This document shows positions 8,065 to 16,653 of a DNA stretch of 38,978 nt, in pieces. Every line of letters starts with the position of its first letter. The stretch's first letter is position 1. The translations under genes were made by a program, and so were the position numbers. Source of the stretch: Bacillota bacterium (lineage in GTDB: Bacteria; Bacillota; Clostridia; Christensenellales; Aristaeellaceae); NCBI GenBank assembly GCA_029548395.1, contig JAKPNM010000105.1:1-38978 (forward strand), read 5' to 3'. The notes under the pieces were generated by a model, which was not told the DNA's origin, made no database searches, and saw only the letters and a list, made by a program, of their open reading frames with translations.

Positions 8065-9273
8065 ATGAAAAAAATTTTCGCGCTGTTGCTGAGCATGGCC
8101 ATGATCCTGGCCGTCCTCCCCCTGACCTCCCTGGCCCAGGAAAAGTACATCATCGGCGTTGCCTTTCAGAATGTAACCTCTGACACTGAGATCCAGAAGG
8201 ATTACTATACTAATGAGCTGGCTCCGGCTCTTGGAATGGAGTTCATCTTCTCCGAAGCCATCAAGGATACTGAAACCCTGGTGACCTTCATTGAGAACTG
8301 TTACGCCAAGGGCGCGGTGGGCATCATCAACTATTACACCGCCGGCCGTGGCCGCGGGGCCGAGGCGGCCGATCAGTATGAAATGTTCTTCATCACCCAG
8401 GCCTCCAAGCTGGACGACGCCACCCTGGATCTGGAATACAACCTGGGCAACTGCGGCGCCTCCGTGGACGGCATGGCCCGCGCCTATACCGCCGCCATGG
8501 AAAGCGTGCTGGCTGACGGGGAAAACCACAGCGTCCTCATGTGCACCACGGCCGCCGTGGGTCAGGTGGCGGCCTCCCACTACTATTCCACCCAGGCAAT
8601 GCTGGAGACCATGCAGAACAAGTATAACCTGACTTACTCCAAGAGCATTGACGAGATCATCAACACCGACTCTCCCGGCGAGGTGGATACCGGCAACCCC
8701 AACATCAAGATCTTCCTGGTTCCGGGCACCGACAATGACAAGACCCTGGCCACCATCTCCACCCCCCTGCAGTCCGGTGATTATGACATCTTTGTGGCTG
8801 TGAGCGGCTATGCAAACTACACCAGCGCCATTGCCGAGGTGGAGCGCGCCAAAAACATGGACATCAAGGTCGTGGCCACTGCCTCCATTGAAAAACAGAC
8901 CCTGACAGGCTTCACTACCCTGGATCCCTTGGGCAACCCCATTCTCAACGCCGTGATCCTCAATCCCCTGAACGTGGCCAATGCCTTCTGCGCTGCGGCC
9001 ATCTACAATGCCCTCAACGGCGGCGCGGAAGCGCTCAAGGATGCCGATGGCAACGCGGCCCAGCTGTTTGTCAATCCCTGGCCCTGCCCTGATGCTGAAA
9101 CCTATGCCAACATCGCCAAGCTGGATACTGAGCATGACACCTATGTGATTAATGCCGATGACCTCCAGCGCCTGATGGTCACCAGCAACCCCGACGCCAA
9201 CCATGACAGCTATGCCGAGTACCTGATGGAACTGGCCGACATCGACGCCATCATCGCCAGGAAAATCAAGTAA
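8065..9273 (+). CDS. Periplasmic-type sugar-binding protein of the importer, first paralogue
   Basis: The 402-residue protein has a clear Sec signal peptide (MKKIFALLLSMAMILAVLPL then TSLAQ, probable cleavage after LAQ) but no lipobox Cys. The rest reads as a type 1 periplasmic-binding fold: a YIIGVAFQN first strand, GAVGIINYYT, and a long two-lobed body. It shares many segments with the binding protein at 11296-12519, such as NYYT, NLGN-GASVDG and ASHYYST. The ATG at 8065 has AAGGAAGG upstream. It lies between the two permease genes and is followed by a strong hairpin. It is likely the solute receptor; the ligand is unknown. Confidence 0.85.
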   Translation: MKKIFALLLSMAMILAVLPLTSLAQEKYIIGVAFQNVTSDTEIQKDYYTNELAPALGMEFIFSEAIKDTETLVTFIENCYAKGAVGIINYYTAGRGRGAEAADQYEMFFITQASKLDDATLDLEYNLGNCGASVDGMARAYTAAMESVLADGENHSVLMCTTAAVGQVAASHYYSTQAMLETMQNKYNLTYSKSIDEIINTDSPGEVDTGNPNIKIFLVPGTDNDKTLATISTPLQSGDYDIFVAVSGYANYTSAIAEVERAKNMDIKVVATASIEKQTLTGFTTLDPLGNPILNAVILNPLNVANAFCAAAIYNALNGGAEALKDADGNAAQLFVNPWPCPDAETYANIAKLDTEHDTYVINADDLQRLMVTSNPDANHDSYAEYLMELADIDAIIARKIK

Positions 9274-9294
9274 TTCTGAATTAAAACCCCTCAT

Positions 9295-9326
9295 CCGTAC
9301 CGGGGGCACGGTGGCTCCCGGTGCGG
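9295..9326 (+). other. Intercistronic hairpin after the binding-protein gene
   Basis: Thirteen base pairs can form between CCGTACCGGGGGC (9295-9307) and GCTCCCGGTGCGG (9314-9326), two of them G:U, with a 6-nt loop. No T-run follows, so it is not a standard terminator. It begins 21 nt after the binding-protein stop, where it could block 3' exonucleases and stabilise the upstream message. Confidence 0.6.
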
Positions 9327-9381
9327 AAATTCCCAGAAAGGCAGGTGTGAGCGGGCATCCAGTTGGCCCGACCAGGAGTAT

Positions 9382-10407
9382 ATGAACCGCAGAATAAAGA
9401 ATACGCTGATTACCCTGGCTTTTCCCGTGTTGATGTTCCTGATCATGGAGGCTGTCTGCCTGATCGCGGCGGGAAGGCATGTGATTGATTTTTCGACCAA
9501 CCTGGACCTGGTGAACCTGGTGCGCAACACGGGTATCGCCTGTGCCATCACCTATGCCCTGTCCTTTAACCTGACCAGCGGCAGGCTGGACCTGTCTTTG
9601 GGCGCCCAGCGCCTGGCGGGCACGGTGATTGGTTCCAACATCGCCCTGGCCCTGGGCCTCTCCGGGGTATGGCTGCTGCTCTTCTCCCTGACCTTTGGCC
9701 TGGTCTTTGGCCTTGTGGTCGGCCTGGTCTTTGTCTGGGCCCGTGTGCCCCCCATGGTGCTGGGCATCGGCATGGGCCTGATTTTGGAGAGCGTGGTGTA
9801 TGTGACCTCCGGGGGCGTCGGCTTGAACCTGTTTGGCGTTCAGGGCATCACGATCCTCAGCGAGGCCTATTTCACCATTCTCGTGGTGGCCATCCTGCTG
9901 GTTGTGGTGCTCTACCTGGTGGCCTACACCAAGTTCGGGTACCAGATGCGCGCCATCCAGGGCTCCCAGCGCATCGCCCAGAACTCCGGCATCAACATCT
10001 TCCGCCATGCCGTGCTGTGCTACACCTTTGCCGGCGGCCTGGTGGGCGTGGCGGGTATCCTGGACGCGGCTTACAAGACCCAGATGGCCGTGACCAGCGG
10101 CAATGCCAGCAGCGGGCCGGTGGTCTCCAACACTTTCCCCATGTTCCTGGGCATCTTCCTGGGCCGCTGGTCCAACCAGGCTGTGGGCATTCTGGTGGCC
10201 ACCCTCACCCTGAGGATTTTCGCGATGGGTCTGGCCAAGCTGCAACTGTCTGAGGCCATGAGCAACGTGGTGAACATGTTCCTCTACCTGGCCTTCCTGG
10301 TCTATCTCGCCAATGAGAACTACTTCAAAAAGAGGAAAGCCTGGGCCGATCGCCTGGTGGAAGTTCAGGAGAAGAAGAGCAAGCTGGGCATTCCGGTGGA
10401 GGCTTGA
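9382..10407 (+). CDS. Sugar ABC transporter permease (RbsC-like, BPD_transp_2), second of two
   Basis: This 341-residue polytopic membrane protein belongs to the same family as the permease at 6967-7983 but is clearly divergent from it. It has an N-terminal transmembrane helix, then NLTSGRLDLSLGAQ in place of the usual G-x-DLSVG loop, and the late segment FPMFLGIFLGRWSNQAVG. The ATG at 9382 follows a CCAGGAG ribosome site. It is separated from the HAD gene by only 3 nt, so the two are translationally linked. It probably pairs with the other permease to form a heterodimeric channel. Confidence 0.9.
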   Translation: MNRRIKNTLITLAFPVLMFLIMEAVCLIAAGRHVIDFSTNLDLVNLVRNTGIACAITYALSFNLTSGRLDLSLGAQRLAGTVIGSNIALALGLSGVWLLLFSLTFGLVFGLVVGLVFVWARVPPMVLGIGMGLILESVVYVTSGGVGLNLFGVQGITILSEAYFTILVVAILLVVVLYLVAYTKFGYQMRAIQGSQRIAQNSGINIFRHAVLCYTFAGGLVGVAGILDAAYKTQMAVTSGNASSGPVVSNTFPMFLGIFLGRWSNQAVGILVATLTLRIFAMGLAKLQLSEAMSNVVNMFLYLAFLVYLANENYFKKRKAWADRLVEVQEKKSKLGIPVEA

Positions 10408-10410
10408 GAT

Positions 10411-11262
10411 ATGCAAACACTAAGTGATTTTCAAAAGAAAAGGGATATTCTGTTCTGTTTTGACTCGGACGGCTGCGTGCTGGACGCCATGGAGGTCAAG
10501 CACCGCCGTTGCCACGGGCTGTGCTTCATCCGGGAATGGGGCCTGATGGACCACTTCGATGAGGTCATGGACAAGTGGTGCGAGATCAACCTGTATGAGA
10601 CCACCCGGGGGATCCACCGCTACAAGGCCCTGGTGATCATGCTGGAGCGCCTGGAAGGCAAGCTGCTGCATACCCCGGAGCTTGAGACCTTTAAGACCTG
10701 GGTCAACACTACCCCCATGCTGACCAATGCCTCCCTGGAGGAAGAGATCGCGAACAGGAAGAACCAGGAACTGTTCTCAAAGGCGCTGCGCTGGTCCTAT
10801 GCCCTGAACCGGGAGATCGACAAGATCCCCATGGACGACAAGCCGCCCTATCCCGGCGTGCCGGAGAAGCTGGCAGCCGTGCAGGAAAAGGTGGACGTGG
10901 GCATCGTGTCCAGCTCCAATCTGGAGGCCATCACTGAAGAGTGGTCGCATTTTGGCCTGCTGGACCATGTGGATTGCCTGACCAGCCAAAACGACGGCAG
11001 CAAGTCCCACTGCCTTGCCCAGCTGCTCAAGAAGGGCTATGACAAGGACAAGGTCGTCATGGTAGGCGACGCCTTCGGCGACCAGGCCGCCGCCCGGGAG
11101 AACGGCGTGTGGTTCTTCCCCATCCGGGTGCGCCATGAGGTGGAGTCCTGGAATCAGCTGCTGGAGGAGGCCTTGCCAAAAATACTCAAGGGACAGTATG
11201 ACCAGGCCTACCAGCAGTCGCTGGATCAGGCGTTTGAGGACAGCTTTCACGCGGGCGGCTGA
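10411..11262 (+). CDS. HAD-superfamily phosphatase/hydrolase
   Basis: The 283-residue protein carries the HAD motifs in order: motif I FDSDGC with Asp18 and Asp20, a helical cap around residues 30-140, motif II GIVSSSN, a Lys in GSKSHC as motif III, and motif IV VGDAFGDQ. Such enzymes usually remove phosphate from small phosphorylated metabolites through an aspartyl-phosphate intermediate. The gene starts 3 nt after the second permease, inside a transporter operon, which suggests action on a phosphorylated derivative of the imported sugar or a repair role. The substrate cannot be deduced. Confidence 0.85.
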   Translation: MQTLSDFQKKRDILFCFDSDGCVLDAMEVKHRRCHGLCFIREWGLMDHFDEVMDKWCEINLYETTRGIHRYKALVIMLERLEGKLLHTPELETFKTWVNTTPMLTNASLEEEIANRKNQELFSKALRWSYALNREIDKIPMDDKPPYPGVPEKLAAVQEKVDVGIVSSSNLEAITEEWSHFGLLDHVDCLTSQNDGSKSHCLAQLLKKGYDKDKVVMVGDAFGDQAAARENGVWFFPIRVRHEVESWNQLLEEALPKILKGQYDQAYQQSLDQAFEDSFHAGG

Positions 11263-11295
11263 GAAGCGCCCCGGAACAGATAGAGGAGTCTTTGT

Positions 11296-12519
11296 ATGAA
11301 AAAGTTGTTATGCCTTGCGATGGCGGCCTGGATGGTGCTGGGGATCGTTGGAATCACAGCCTTAGCCGAGGAAAATGAAAGGACCCTGATTGCCGTGGCT
11401 TCCATGCGCGCCGGCGCGAGATTTGCCGACGAGCGCAATTACTACGAGAACGTGGTCGGCCCCACGCTTGGCTGGGACTTCCTGTTCTATGAGGGCGTGG
11501 ACGATCTGGAAACCCTGCTCAGTTTCATGGAAAATGCCTATGCCATGGGCGCCAAGGGCGTGCTGAACTATTACACCCCCGGCACCCTGAAGGGAGCCGA
11601 GCTGGCTGAGGAGCTGGGCATGTTCTTTTCAACCCAGGCTTCCAGGCTTCCCAAGTTTGAGGAAGGCAGCACCCAGGCCTATAATCTGGGCAACGTGGGC
11701 GCCTCCGTAGACGGCGTTGGCAGCGCTTACAGGCAGGCATTTGAAGCCCTGCTCAGCGATGGGCAGAACCACAGCGTTATTGTCTACACCATCCTGGCGC
11801 CGGACAAGCGGGCCGCCTCCCATTACTACTCTACCGAGGCCATCCTTGAGACCATGCAGGCGCATTACGGGCTGGTGTATTCAGACAGCATCGAAGCCCT
11901 GATCAACAACTATATCCCCGGGGAGATTGAAACCGGGAATCCGGATGTCAAGATCTACCTGTGCCCCGGCTCCAACAACGAGGCCGCGCAGAGCAACGTC
12001 AACGTGCCGCTGTACACGGGAGACTATGACGTGTTTGTGAGCTTCAGCAACTTCCATACCTTCATGGGCGCCGTTGCCGAAGTAGAGGAAATCTACCAGA
12101 AGGATATCAAGGTGATTTCCACCGTCAACACGGGCGAAAACACCTACAGGGGTTTTCATACCCAGGATATCTTTGGCAACCCGGTGCTCAATACCGCCAT
12201 CATCAACCCCCTGAACGTAGCCGGCGGCATCAGCGCGGCCATGATGTACAACGCCCTGAATGGCGACCCTGCTGCCATGCAACTGGATGGTAAACCCGCC
12301 CAGCTGTTTGTTATTCCCTGGCTGTGCCTGGACGCGCAGACCTATGAAAAGGTTGAGGGCCTGGAAACCAGCCATGGCACCAGCTATGTCATTGACCGGG
12401 AAGACCTGGAGGAGCTGCTGGTTACCAACAATCCGGACATCACCGTACAGGATATGATAGAAAAGCTGAATCAGCTGGGGGACATCGATCAGTTGATTTT
12501 ATCCAAGCCAGCAGAGTGA
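11296..12519 (+). CDS. Second periplasmic-type sugar-binding protein (paralogue of 8065-9273)
   Basis: This 407-residue protein has a Sec signal peptide (MKKLLCLAMAAWMVLGIVG then ITALAEE, cleavage after ALA) and, like the first paralogue, no lipobox. The two share many blocks along their length (NYYT, STQAS, NLGN-GASVDG, ASHYYST-A-LETMQ, NPLNVA, AQLFV-PW), so they arose by duplication. A TAGAGGAG ribosome site lies upstream of the ATG. Two binding proteins in one operon suggest that the channel takes two related ligands, or one ligand over two concentration ranges. The differences at LYTGDYDVFVSFSNFHTF versus LQSGDYDIFVAVSGYANY may lie in or near the ligand pocket. Confidence 0.85.
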   Translation: MKKLLCLAMAAWMVLGIVGITALAEENERTLIAVASMRAGARFADERNYYENVVGPTLGWDFLFYEGVDDLETLLSFMENAYAMGAKGVLNYYTPGTLKGAELAEELGMFFSTQASRLPKFEEGSTQAYNLGNVGASVDGVGSAYRQAFEALLSDGQNHSVIVYTILAPDKRAASHYYSTEAILETMQAHYGLVYSDSIEALINNYIPGEIETGNPDVKIYLCPGSNNEAAQSNVNVPLYTGDYDVFVSFSNFHTFMGAVAEVEEIYQKDIKVISTVNTGENTYRGFHTQDIFGNPVLNTAIINPLNVAGGISAAMMYNALNGDPAAMQLDGKPAQLFVIPWLCLDAQTYEKVEGLETSHGTSYVIDREDLEELLVTNNPDITVQDMIEKLNQLGDIDQLILSKPAE

Positions 12520-12544
12520 TCCGCGCGAAGAAGGAGGCTGACCA

Positions 12545-14245
12545 ATGGTAGACTTGAAGAAAAAACCGTTTTATCTGGATGAGGCGGCGATTGCCTGGGT
12601 GGAGACAACCATCGCTGGAATGAGCGAGCGGGAAAAGATCGGTCAGTTGTTTGTCAACATGGTCAAAAGCCGTGACCTGGAGGACATCCGCGAGGTGGTG
12701 ACCACCTACCACCCCGGCGCTCTGCGCTATCCCAGCGTGTCCGGCGAGGAGGTCTGGGAGCAGAATGCCGCCTTCCAGTCCCACAGCAAGGTTCCCCTGC
12801 TGATTGCCAGCAACTGCGAAGCCGGCGGGAACGGCGGGATCAAGGGCGGCACGCCCATGGCCTGCGGCGCCGCTGTAGCCGCGGCGGACAGCACGGAGAT
12901 GGCTTATCAGGTCGGCCTGCTGGCTGCCCGTGAAGCTACGTCCGTGGGCTGCAACTGGAACTTCTCACCGGTGGTGGACATCCTTTATAACTGGCGCAAC
13001 ACCATTGTGCAAAACAGGGCGTATAACGACAGCCCGGAGGACACCATCCGTTATGCCAACGCCTTTAGAAAGGGCGTGCGGGAAGGCGGCATGGGCGACT
13101 GCGCCAAGCACTTCCCGGGGGACGGGATGGAGGAAAACGACCAGCACCTGATGATGGGCTTGTGTGACATGGACTGCGAGACCTGGGACAAAACCTTTGG
13201 CAAAGTCTACCAGGCGCAGATTGATGATGGCGTGATGAGCATCATGATCGGACACATCGCCATGCCCGCCTACCAGCGCAAGCTGGCCGGGCGCGAGCTG
13301 AGCGACAGCGAGATCCTGCCCGCCACCCTCTCCAAGGAGCTTGTCACCGACCTGCTGAAGGAAAAGCTGGGCTTCAACGGCCTGGTGCTGACCGACGCCA
13401 GCCACATGATCGGCCTGTGGCATCCCATGGAAAGACGCCTGCAGGTGCCCACCGCCATCGCCGCGGGCTGCGATATGTTCCTCTTCTCCAACGATCAGGA
13501 AGAAGATTTCAACTTCATGCTGGAGGGCTACCGCAGCGGCATCATCAGCGAGGAACGCCTGGAGGACGCCCTGCGGCGCATCCTGGGCATGAAGGCTGCC
13601 CTGGGCCTGCACATCAAGCAGGCGGAAGGCACCTTGATGCCGGACAAAGCCGGCCTGTCCATCATCGGCTGTGAGGAGCACAAAAAGGCCGCGCGTTCCT
13701 TTGCGGATCAGTTCATCACGCTGGTCAAGGATACCCAGAAGGCCCTGCCCATTGATCCTAAGACCCAGAAACGCTGCAAACTGGTGTTTATCGGCGGGGA
13801 AGGCTCAGTGGTAGGAGGCAAATTGACTAAGGGCAACAGCGAGGAGGTCAAGGCGCTGCTCACCAAAGTGCTTGAGGAGAAGGGCTTTGAGGTCTACAGC
13901 GATGACATGGAAATCAAAGGCAAGATGGAGGACTTCAGGAACAACTATGACTTTGTGCTGGTGGCCATGGATGTGGTAGGCTTCGCCCAGTACAATTCAG
14001 TGCGCCTCAAGTGGGCCAAGCCCATTGACCAGCCCTGGTATGTCCGGGAGCTGCCCACCGTGTTTGTGTCCTTTGCCGGCACCAATATGCTCATCGACCT
14101 GACCATGAGCCGCACCTACATTAACGCGTACATGGATGGCGAGCCACAGATACGCTCTTTCGTGGACAAGCTTGTGGGCGAAAGCCCCTTCAAGGGAAGA
14201 TACAATGACAATGTCTGGTGCGGACGCTGGGATACCAAACTCTAA
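12545..14245 (+). CDS. Glycoside hydrolase family 3 enzyme with NagZ-like loop, 566 aa
   Basis: This GH3 enzyme has no signal peptide. The barrel carries KHFPGDG at residues 188-194, followed by D199 and H201 (the D-x-H arrangement that in NagZ-type GH3 enzymes supplies the acid/base) and a nucleophile Asp284 in LVLTDASHM. A C-terminal alpha/beta-sandwich domain follows from about residue 360. NagZ relatives remove N-acetylglucosamine; close relatives also cleave glucosides, so specificity is open. A GAAGGAGG ribosome site precedes the ATG, 25 nt after the second binding-protein gene. It probably opens the imported disaccharide or glycoside inside the cell and feeds the uronate genes that follow. 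Confidence 0.88.
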   Translation: MVDLKKKPFYLDEAAIAWVETTIAGMSEREKIGQLFVNMVKSRDLEDIREVVTTYHPGALRYPSVSGEEVWEQNAAFQSHSKVPLLIASNCEAGGNGGIKGGTPMACGAAVAAADSTEMAYQVGLLAAREATSVGCNWNFSPVVDILYNWRNTIVQNRAYNDSPEDTIRYANAFRKGVREGGMGDCAKHFPGDGMEENDQHLMMGLCDMDCETWDKTFGKVYQAQIDDGVMSIMIGHIAMPAYQRKLAGRELSDSEILPATLSKELVTDLLKEKLGFNGLVLTDASHMIGLWHPMERRLQVPTAIAAGCDMFLFSNDQEEDFNFMLEGYRSGIISEERLEDALRRILGMKAALGLHIKQAEGTLMPDKAGLSIIGCEEHKKAARSFADQFITLVKDTQKALPIDPKTQKRCKLVFIGGEGSVVGGKLTKGNSEEVKALLTKVLEEKGFEVYSDDMEIKGKMEDFRNNYDFVLVAMDVVGFAQYNSVRLKWAKPIDQPWYVRELPTVFVSFAGTNMLIDLTMSRTYINAYMDGEPQIRSFVDKLVGESPFKGRYNDNVWCGRWDTKL

Positions 14246-14261
14246 GCTTATCCATTACCCG

Positions 14262-14285
14262 GGAGCCCTCGGGCTCCATTTTTCT
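14262..14285 (+). terminator. Intrinsic terminator or attenuator inside the operon
   Basis: GGAGCCC (14262-14268) pairs with GGGCTCC (14271-14277), then a T-rich tract (A then five T) follows. The stem is 7 bp and the loop very short, so folding may open one or two pairs. It lies between the GH3 gene and uxaC and would lower read-through from the transporter genes into the uronate genes, or end the first operon. Confidence 0.6.
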
Positions 14286-14329
14286 TTAAATCAAGTTGGC
14301 CGCATAAAGCAGCCGGATGGGAGGCAACC

Positions 14330-15736
14330 ATGAAAAAGCCCTTCATGGATAAGGATTTTTTGCTGGACAATGACACGGCGCGCAGGCTATATCATCAGCA
14401 TGCCGCCAAAATGCCCATTATTGATTACCACTGCCACATTGACCCCAGGGAAATCTATGAGGACAAAGTTTTCCGGGATATGACGGAAATCTGGCTGGGT
14501 GGCGACCATTATAAATGGCGCGCCCTGCGTTCTGACGGTGTAAATGAGCATTATATCACCGGGGACGCCTCCCCTTATGAGAAATTCGAGCGCTGGGCCA
14601 AGGTGCTGCCGCGGATGATCGGCAACCAGCTCTACCACTGGACCCACCTGGAATTACAGCGTTACTTCGGTATCTCTGAGCCGCTGGGCCCAAGCAGCGC
14701 ACAAGCGATATGGGAAAAGGGCAACGCCCTGCTGCCCGGACTCTCCGCCCGAACCATCATCAAGAAATCCGGGGTCAAAGCCATCTGTACCACGGATGAC
14801 CCGGTAGATGACCTGAAGTGGCACCGCCTGATCAAAGAGGATAAGAGCTTTTCCTGTCTGGTGCTGCCGACCTTCCGGCCCGACAAGGCCATCAACATCG
14901 AAAAACCCGGCTATACGGAATATCTGCTCAAATTAAGCCGGGTCTGCGGCTTTCAGATTGACAGCCTGGCGGCTTTGAAGGAGGCCTTGCGTCTGCGGCT
15001 GGCCTTCTTTGTGGAATCAGGCTGCCGCATCACGGACCACGGGCTGGACTATATGGTGTTCAAGCAGGGCCATGACGCTGACCAGGTGCTGAAGAATGCG
15101 CTGGCTGGCAAAGCCCCGACCCAGGATCAGGCTGATGCGTTCAAGACGGACCTGCTTTGTTACCTGGCAGGCCTTTGCCGGGAGCATGGCATTGTGATGC
15201 AGCTGCACTTCGGCGCGGTGCGCAACAACAGCCCGAAAAACTTTAAAAAGCTCGGCCCGGACACGGGATATGACGCCATCTGGGGCCCGGCGGACACGGG
15301 CTATCGCCTTGGCAGGCTGCTGGGCCATATTGAGGAACAGGTGGGATTGCCAAAGACGATCATCTATTCCCTGAACCCGACTGACGACGCGCAGATTGAC
15401 GCGATGATCGCCTGTTTCCAGAATGATGACTACCCCGGCAAAATCCAGCACGGCAGCGCCTGGTGGTTCAGTGACTGCAAGGAGGGAATGAAAGCCCAGA
15501 TGAAGAGCCTTGCCAACCTCTCTGTGTTTGGCAATTTTGTGGGCATGCTGACGGACTCCCGCAGCTTCCTGTCATATACTCGGCATGAGTATTTCAGGCG
15601 GGTTTTGTGCAATCTGCTGGGAACCTGGGTGGAAAACGGTGAATACCCTGACGATATGGACACCCTGGGCAAAATGGTGGAGGATATCTGCTTCAACAAT
15701 GCGGTCAACTACCTGGGTCTTGAGATATCTGGCTGA
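14330..15736 (+). CDS. uxaC: Glucuronate isomerase (uronate isomerase)
   Basis: UxaC interconverts D-glucuronate and D-fructuronate (and galacturonate and tagaturonate), the first intracellular step of uronate breakdown. The 468-residue length is normal for the family. The metal-binding DYHCHIDP with His34 and His36 is visible near the N-terminus, DDPVDDLKWH lies mid-protein, and the family's SAWWFSD motif is near the C-terminus. A GGGAGG ribosome site lies before the ATG. It starts 84 nt after the GH3 gene, beyond a possible terminator, and is followed by uxuB, gnd and a LarA-family gene. The usual partner, mannonate dehydratase UxuA, is absent from the window. Confidence 0.95.
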   Translation: MKKPFMDKDFLLDNDTARRLYHQHAAKMPIIDYHCHIDPREIYEDKVFRDMTEIWLGGDHYKWRALRSDGVNEHYITGDASPYEKFERWAKVLPRMIGNQLYHWTHLELQRYFGISEPLGPSSAQAIWEKGNALLPGLSARTIIKKSGVKAICTTDDPVDDLKWHRLIKEDKSFSCLVLPTFRPDKAINIEKPGYTEYLLKLSRVCGFQIDSLAALKEALRLRLAFFVESGCRITDHGLDYMVFKQGHDADQVLKNALAGKAPTQDQADAFKTDLLCYLAGLCREHGIVMQLHFGAVRNNSPKNFKKLGPDTGYDAIWGPADTGYRLGRLLGHIEEQVGLPKTIIYSLNPTDDAQIDAMIACFQNDDYPGKIQHGSAWWFSDCKEGMKAQMKSLANLSVFGNFVGMLTDSRSFLSYTRHEYFRRVLCNLLGTWVENGEYPDDMDTLGKMVEDICFNNAVNYLGLEISG

Positions 15737-15802
15737 GAAGCCGGGACGCTTTCGTGCAAATTTCAGACAGTATCGATCAAATAGTGCATAAGGAGAAGAA
15801 CA

Positions 15803-16636
15803 ATGAAACTACCCTTTCATGTGGATCTGTCAGGCAAGGTAGCCCTGGTCACCGGGGGCAGCGGGGTGCTGTGCTCTCAGTTCTGCCGGGCCCTGGCCGC
15901 CTGCGGCGGCAAGGTCGCCATCCTGAACCGCAGACTGGAAAACGGACAGAAGCTGGCTGAGGAAATCGGCGACAATGCCATGGCTGTTTCAGCGGATGTG
16001 CTGTCCAGGCCAGCCCTGGAGAAGGCCCGGGATCTCATAGAAGAAAAATGGGGGCCGGTATCCATCCTCATTAACGGCGCCGGCGGCAACAACCCCATGG
16101 CCACCACGGATGACGAACAGTATGACCAGGCGGCAAAGGATGTGAAGGATTTCTTCAAGCTGGACTATGAAGGCATCCGCTTTGTCTTTGACTTGAACTT
16201 CCTGGGCACCCTGCTGCCCACCCAGGTGTTTGCCAGGCAGATGGTGGGCATGCCCGGGGCCTGTATCATCAACGTGTCCTCCATGGGCGCCTATCTGCCC
16301 CTCACCAAGGTCATGGCCTATTCCGGCGCCAAGGCGGCGGTGAGCAATTTTACCCAGTGGCTGGCTACCTATTTCGCCAAGAGCGGCATCCGGGTGAACG
16401 CCATTGCCCCGGGCTTCTTTGTAGGAGAACAAAACTACAGCCTGCTCTTTGACAAGGACGGACAACCTACGCCCCGGACGGAGAAGATCCTTGCCGCCAC
16501 GCCCATGGGGCGCTTTGGCGAAGCCGAGGAGCTTATCGGCGCGCTGCTGTACCTGGTATCTCCGGAGGCGGCTAGCTTCGTCACCGGTGTGGTCATTCCT
16601 GTGGATGGCGGCTATACCGCATACTCAGGCGTGTGA
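15803..16636 (+). CDS. uxuB: D-fructuronate reductase / D-mannonate oxidoreductase, short-chain dehydrogenase type
   Basis: This 277-residue Rossmann-fold dehydrogenase has TGGSGVL at residues 17-23, NGAGG at 91-95, Ser159/Ser160 in NVSS, and the catalytic pair Tyr173 and Lys177 in YSGAK. A long insertion after NGAGGNNP leading to FDLNFLGTLLPTQVF is typical of the Bacillus-type fructuronate reductase rather than a generic SDR. It would reduce D-fructuronate to D-mannonate with NAD(P)H. A GGAGAAG ribosome site precedes the ATG. Its place just after uxaC supports the call. The product is the C2 epimer of D-gluconate, which matters for the two genes that follow. Confidence 0.88.
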   Translation: MKLPFHVDLSGKVALVTGGSGVLCSQFCRALAACGGKVAILNRRLENGQKLAEEIGDNAMAVSADVLSRPALEKARDLIEEKWGPVSILINGAGGNNPMATTDDEQYDQAAKDVKDFFKLDYEGIRFVFDLNFLGTLLPTQVFARQMVGMPGACIINVSSMGAYLPLTKVMAYSGAKAAVSNFTQWLATYFAKSGIRVNAIAPGFFVGEQNYSLLFDKDGQPTPRTEKILAATPMGRFGEAEELIGALLYLVSPEAASFVTGVVIPVDGGYTAYSGV

Positions 16637-16653
16637 GGAATGATTGACAAGGG

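Noticed and set aside
8044-10416. A 790-codon open frame antisense to the first binding-protein gene and second permease gene
   Set aside because: It is rich in His, Gln and Gly, has no recognisable domain and exactly mirrors GC-rich third positions of two clear genes; a composition shadow.
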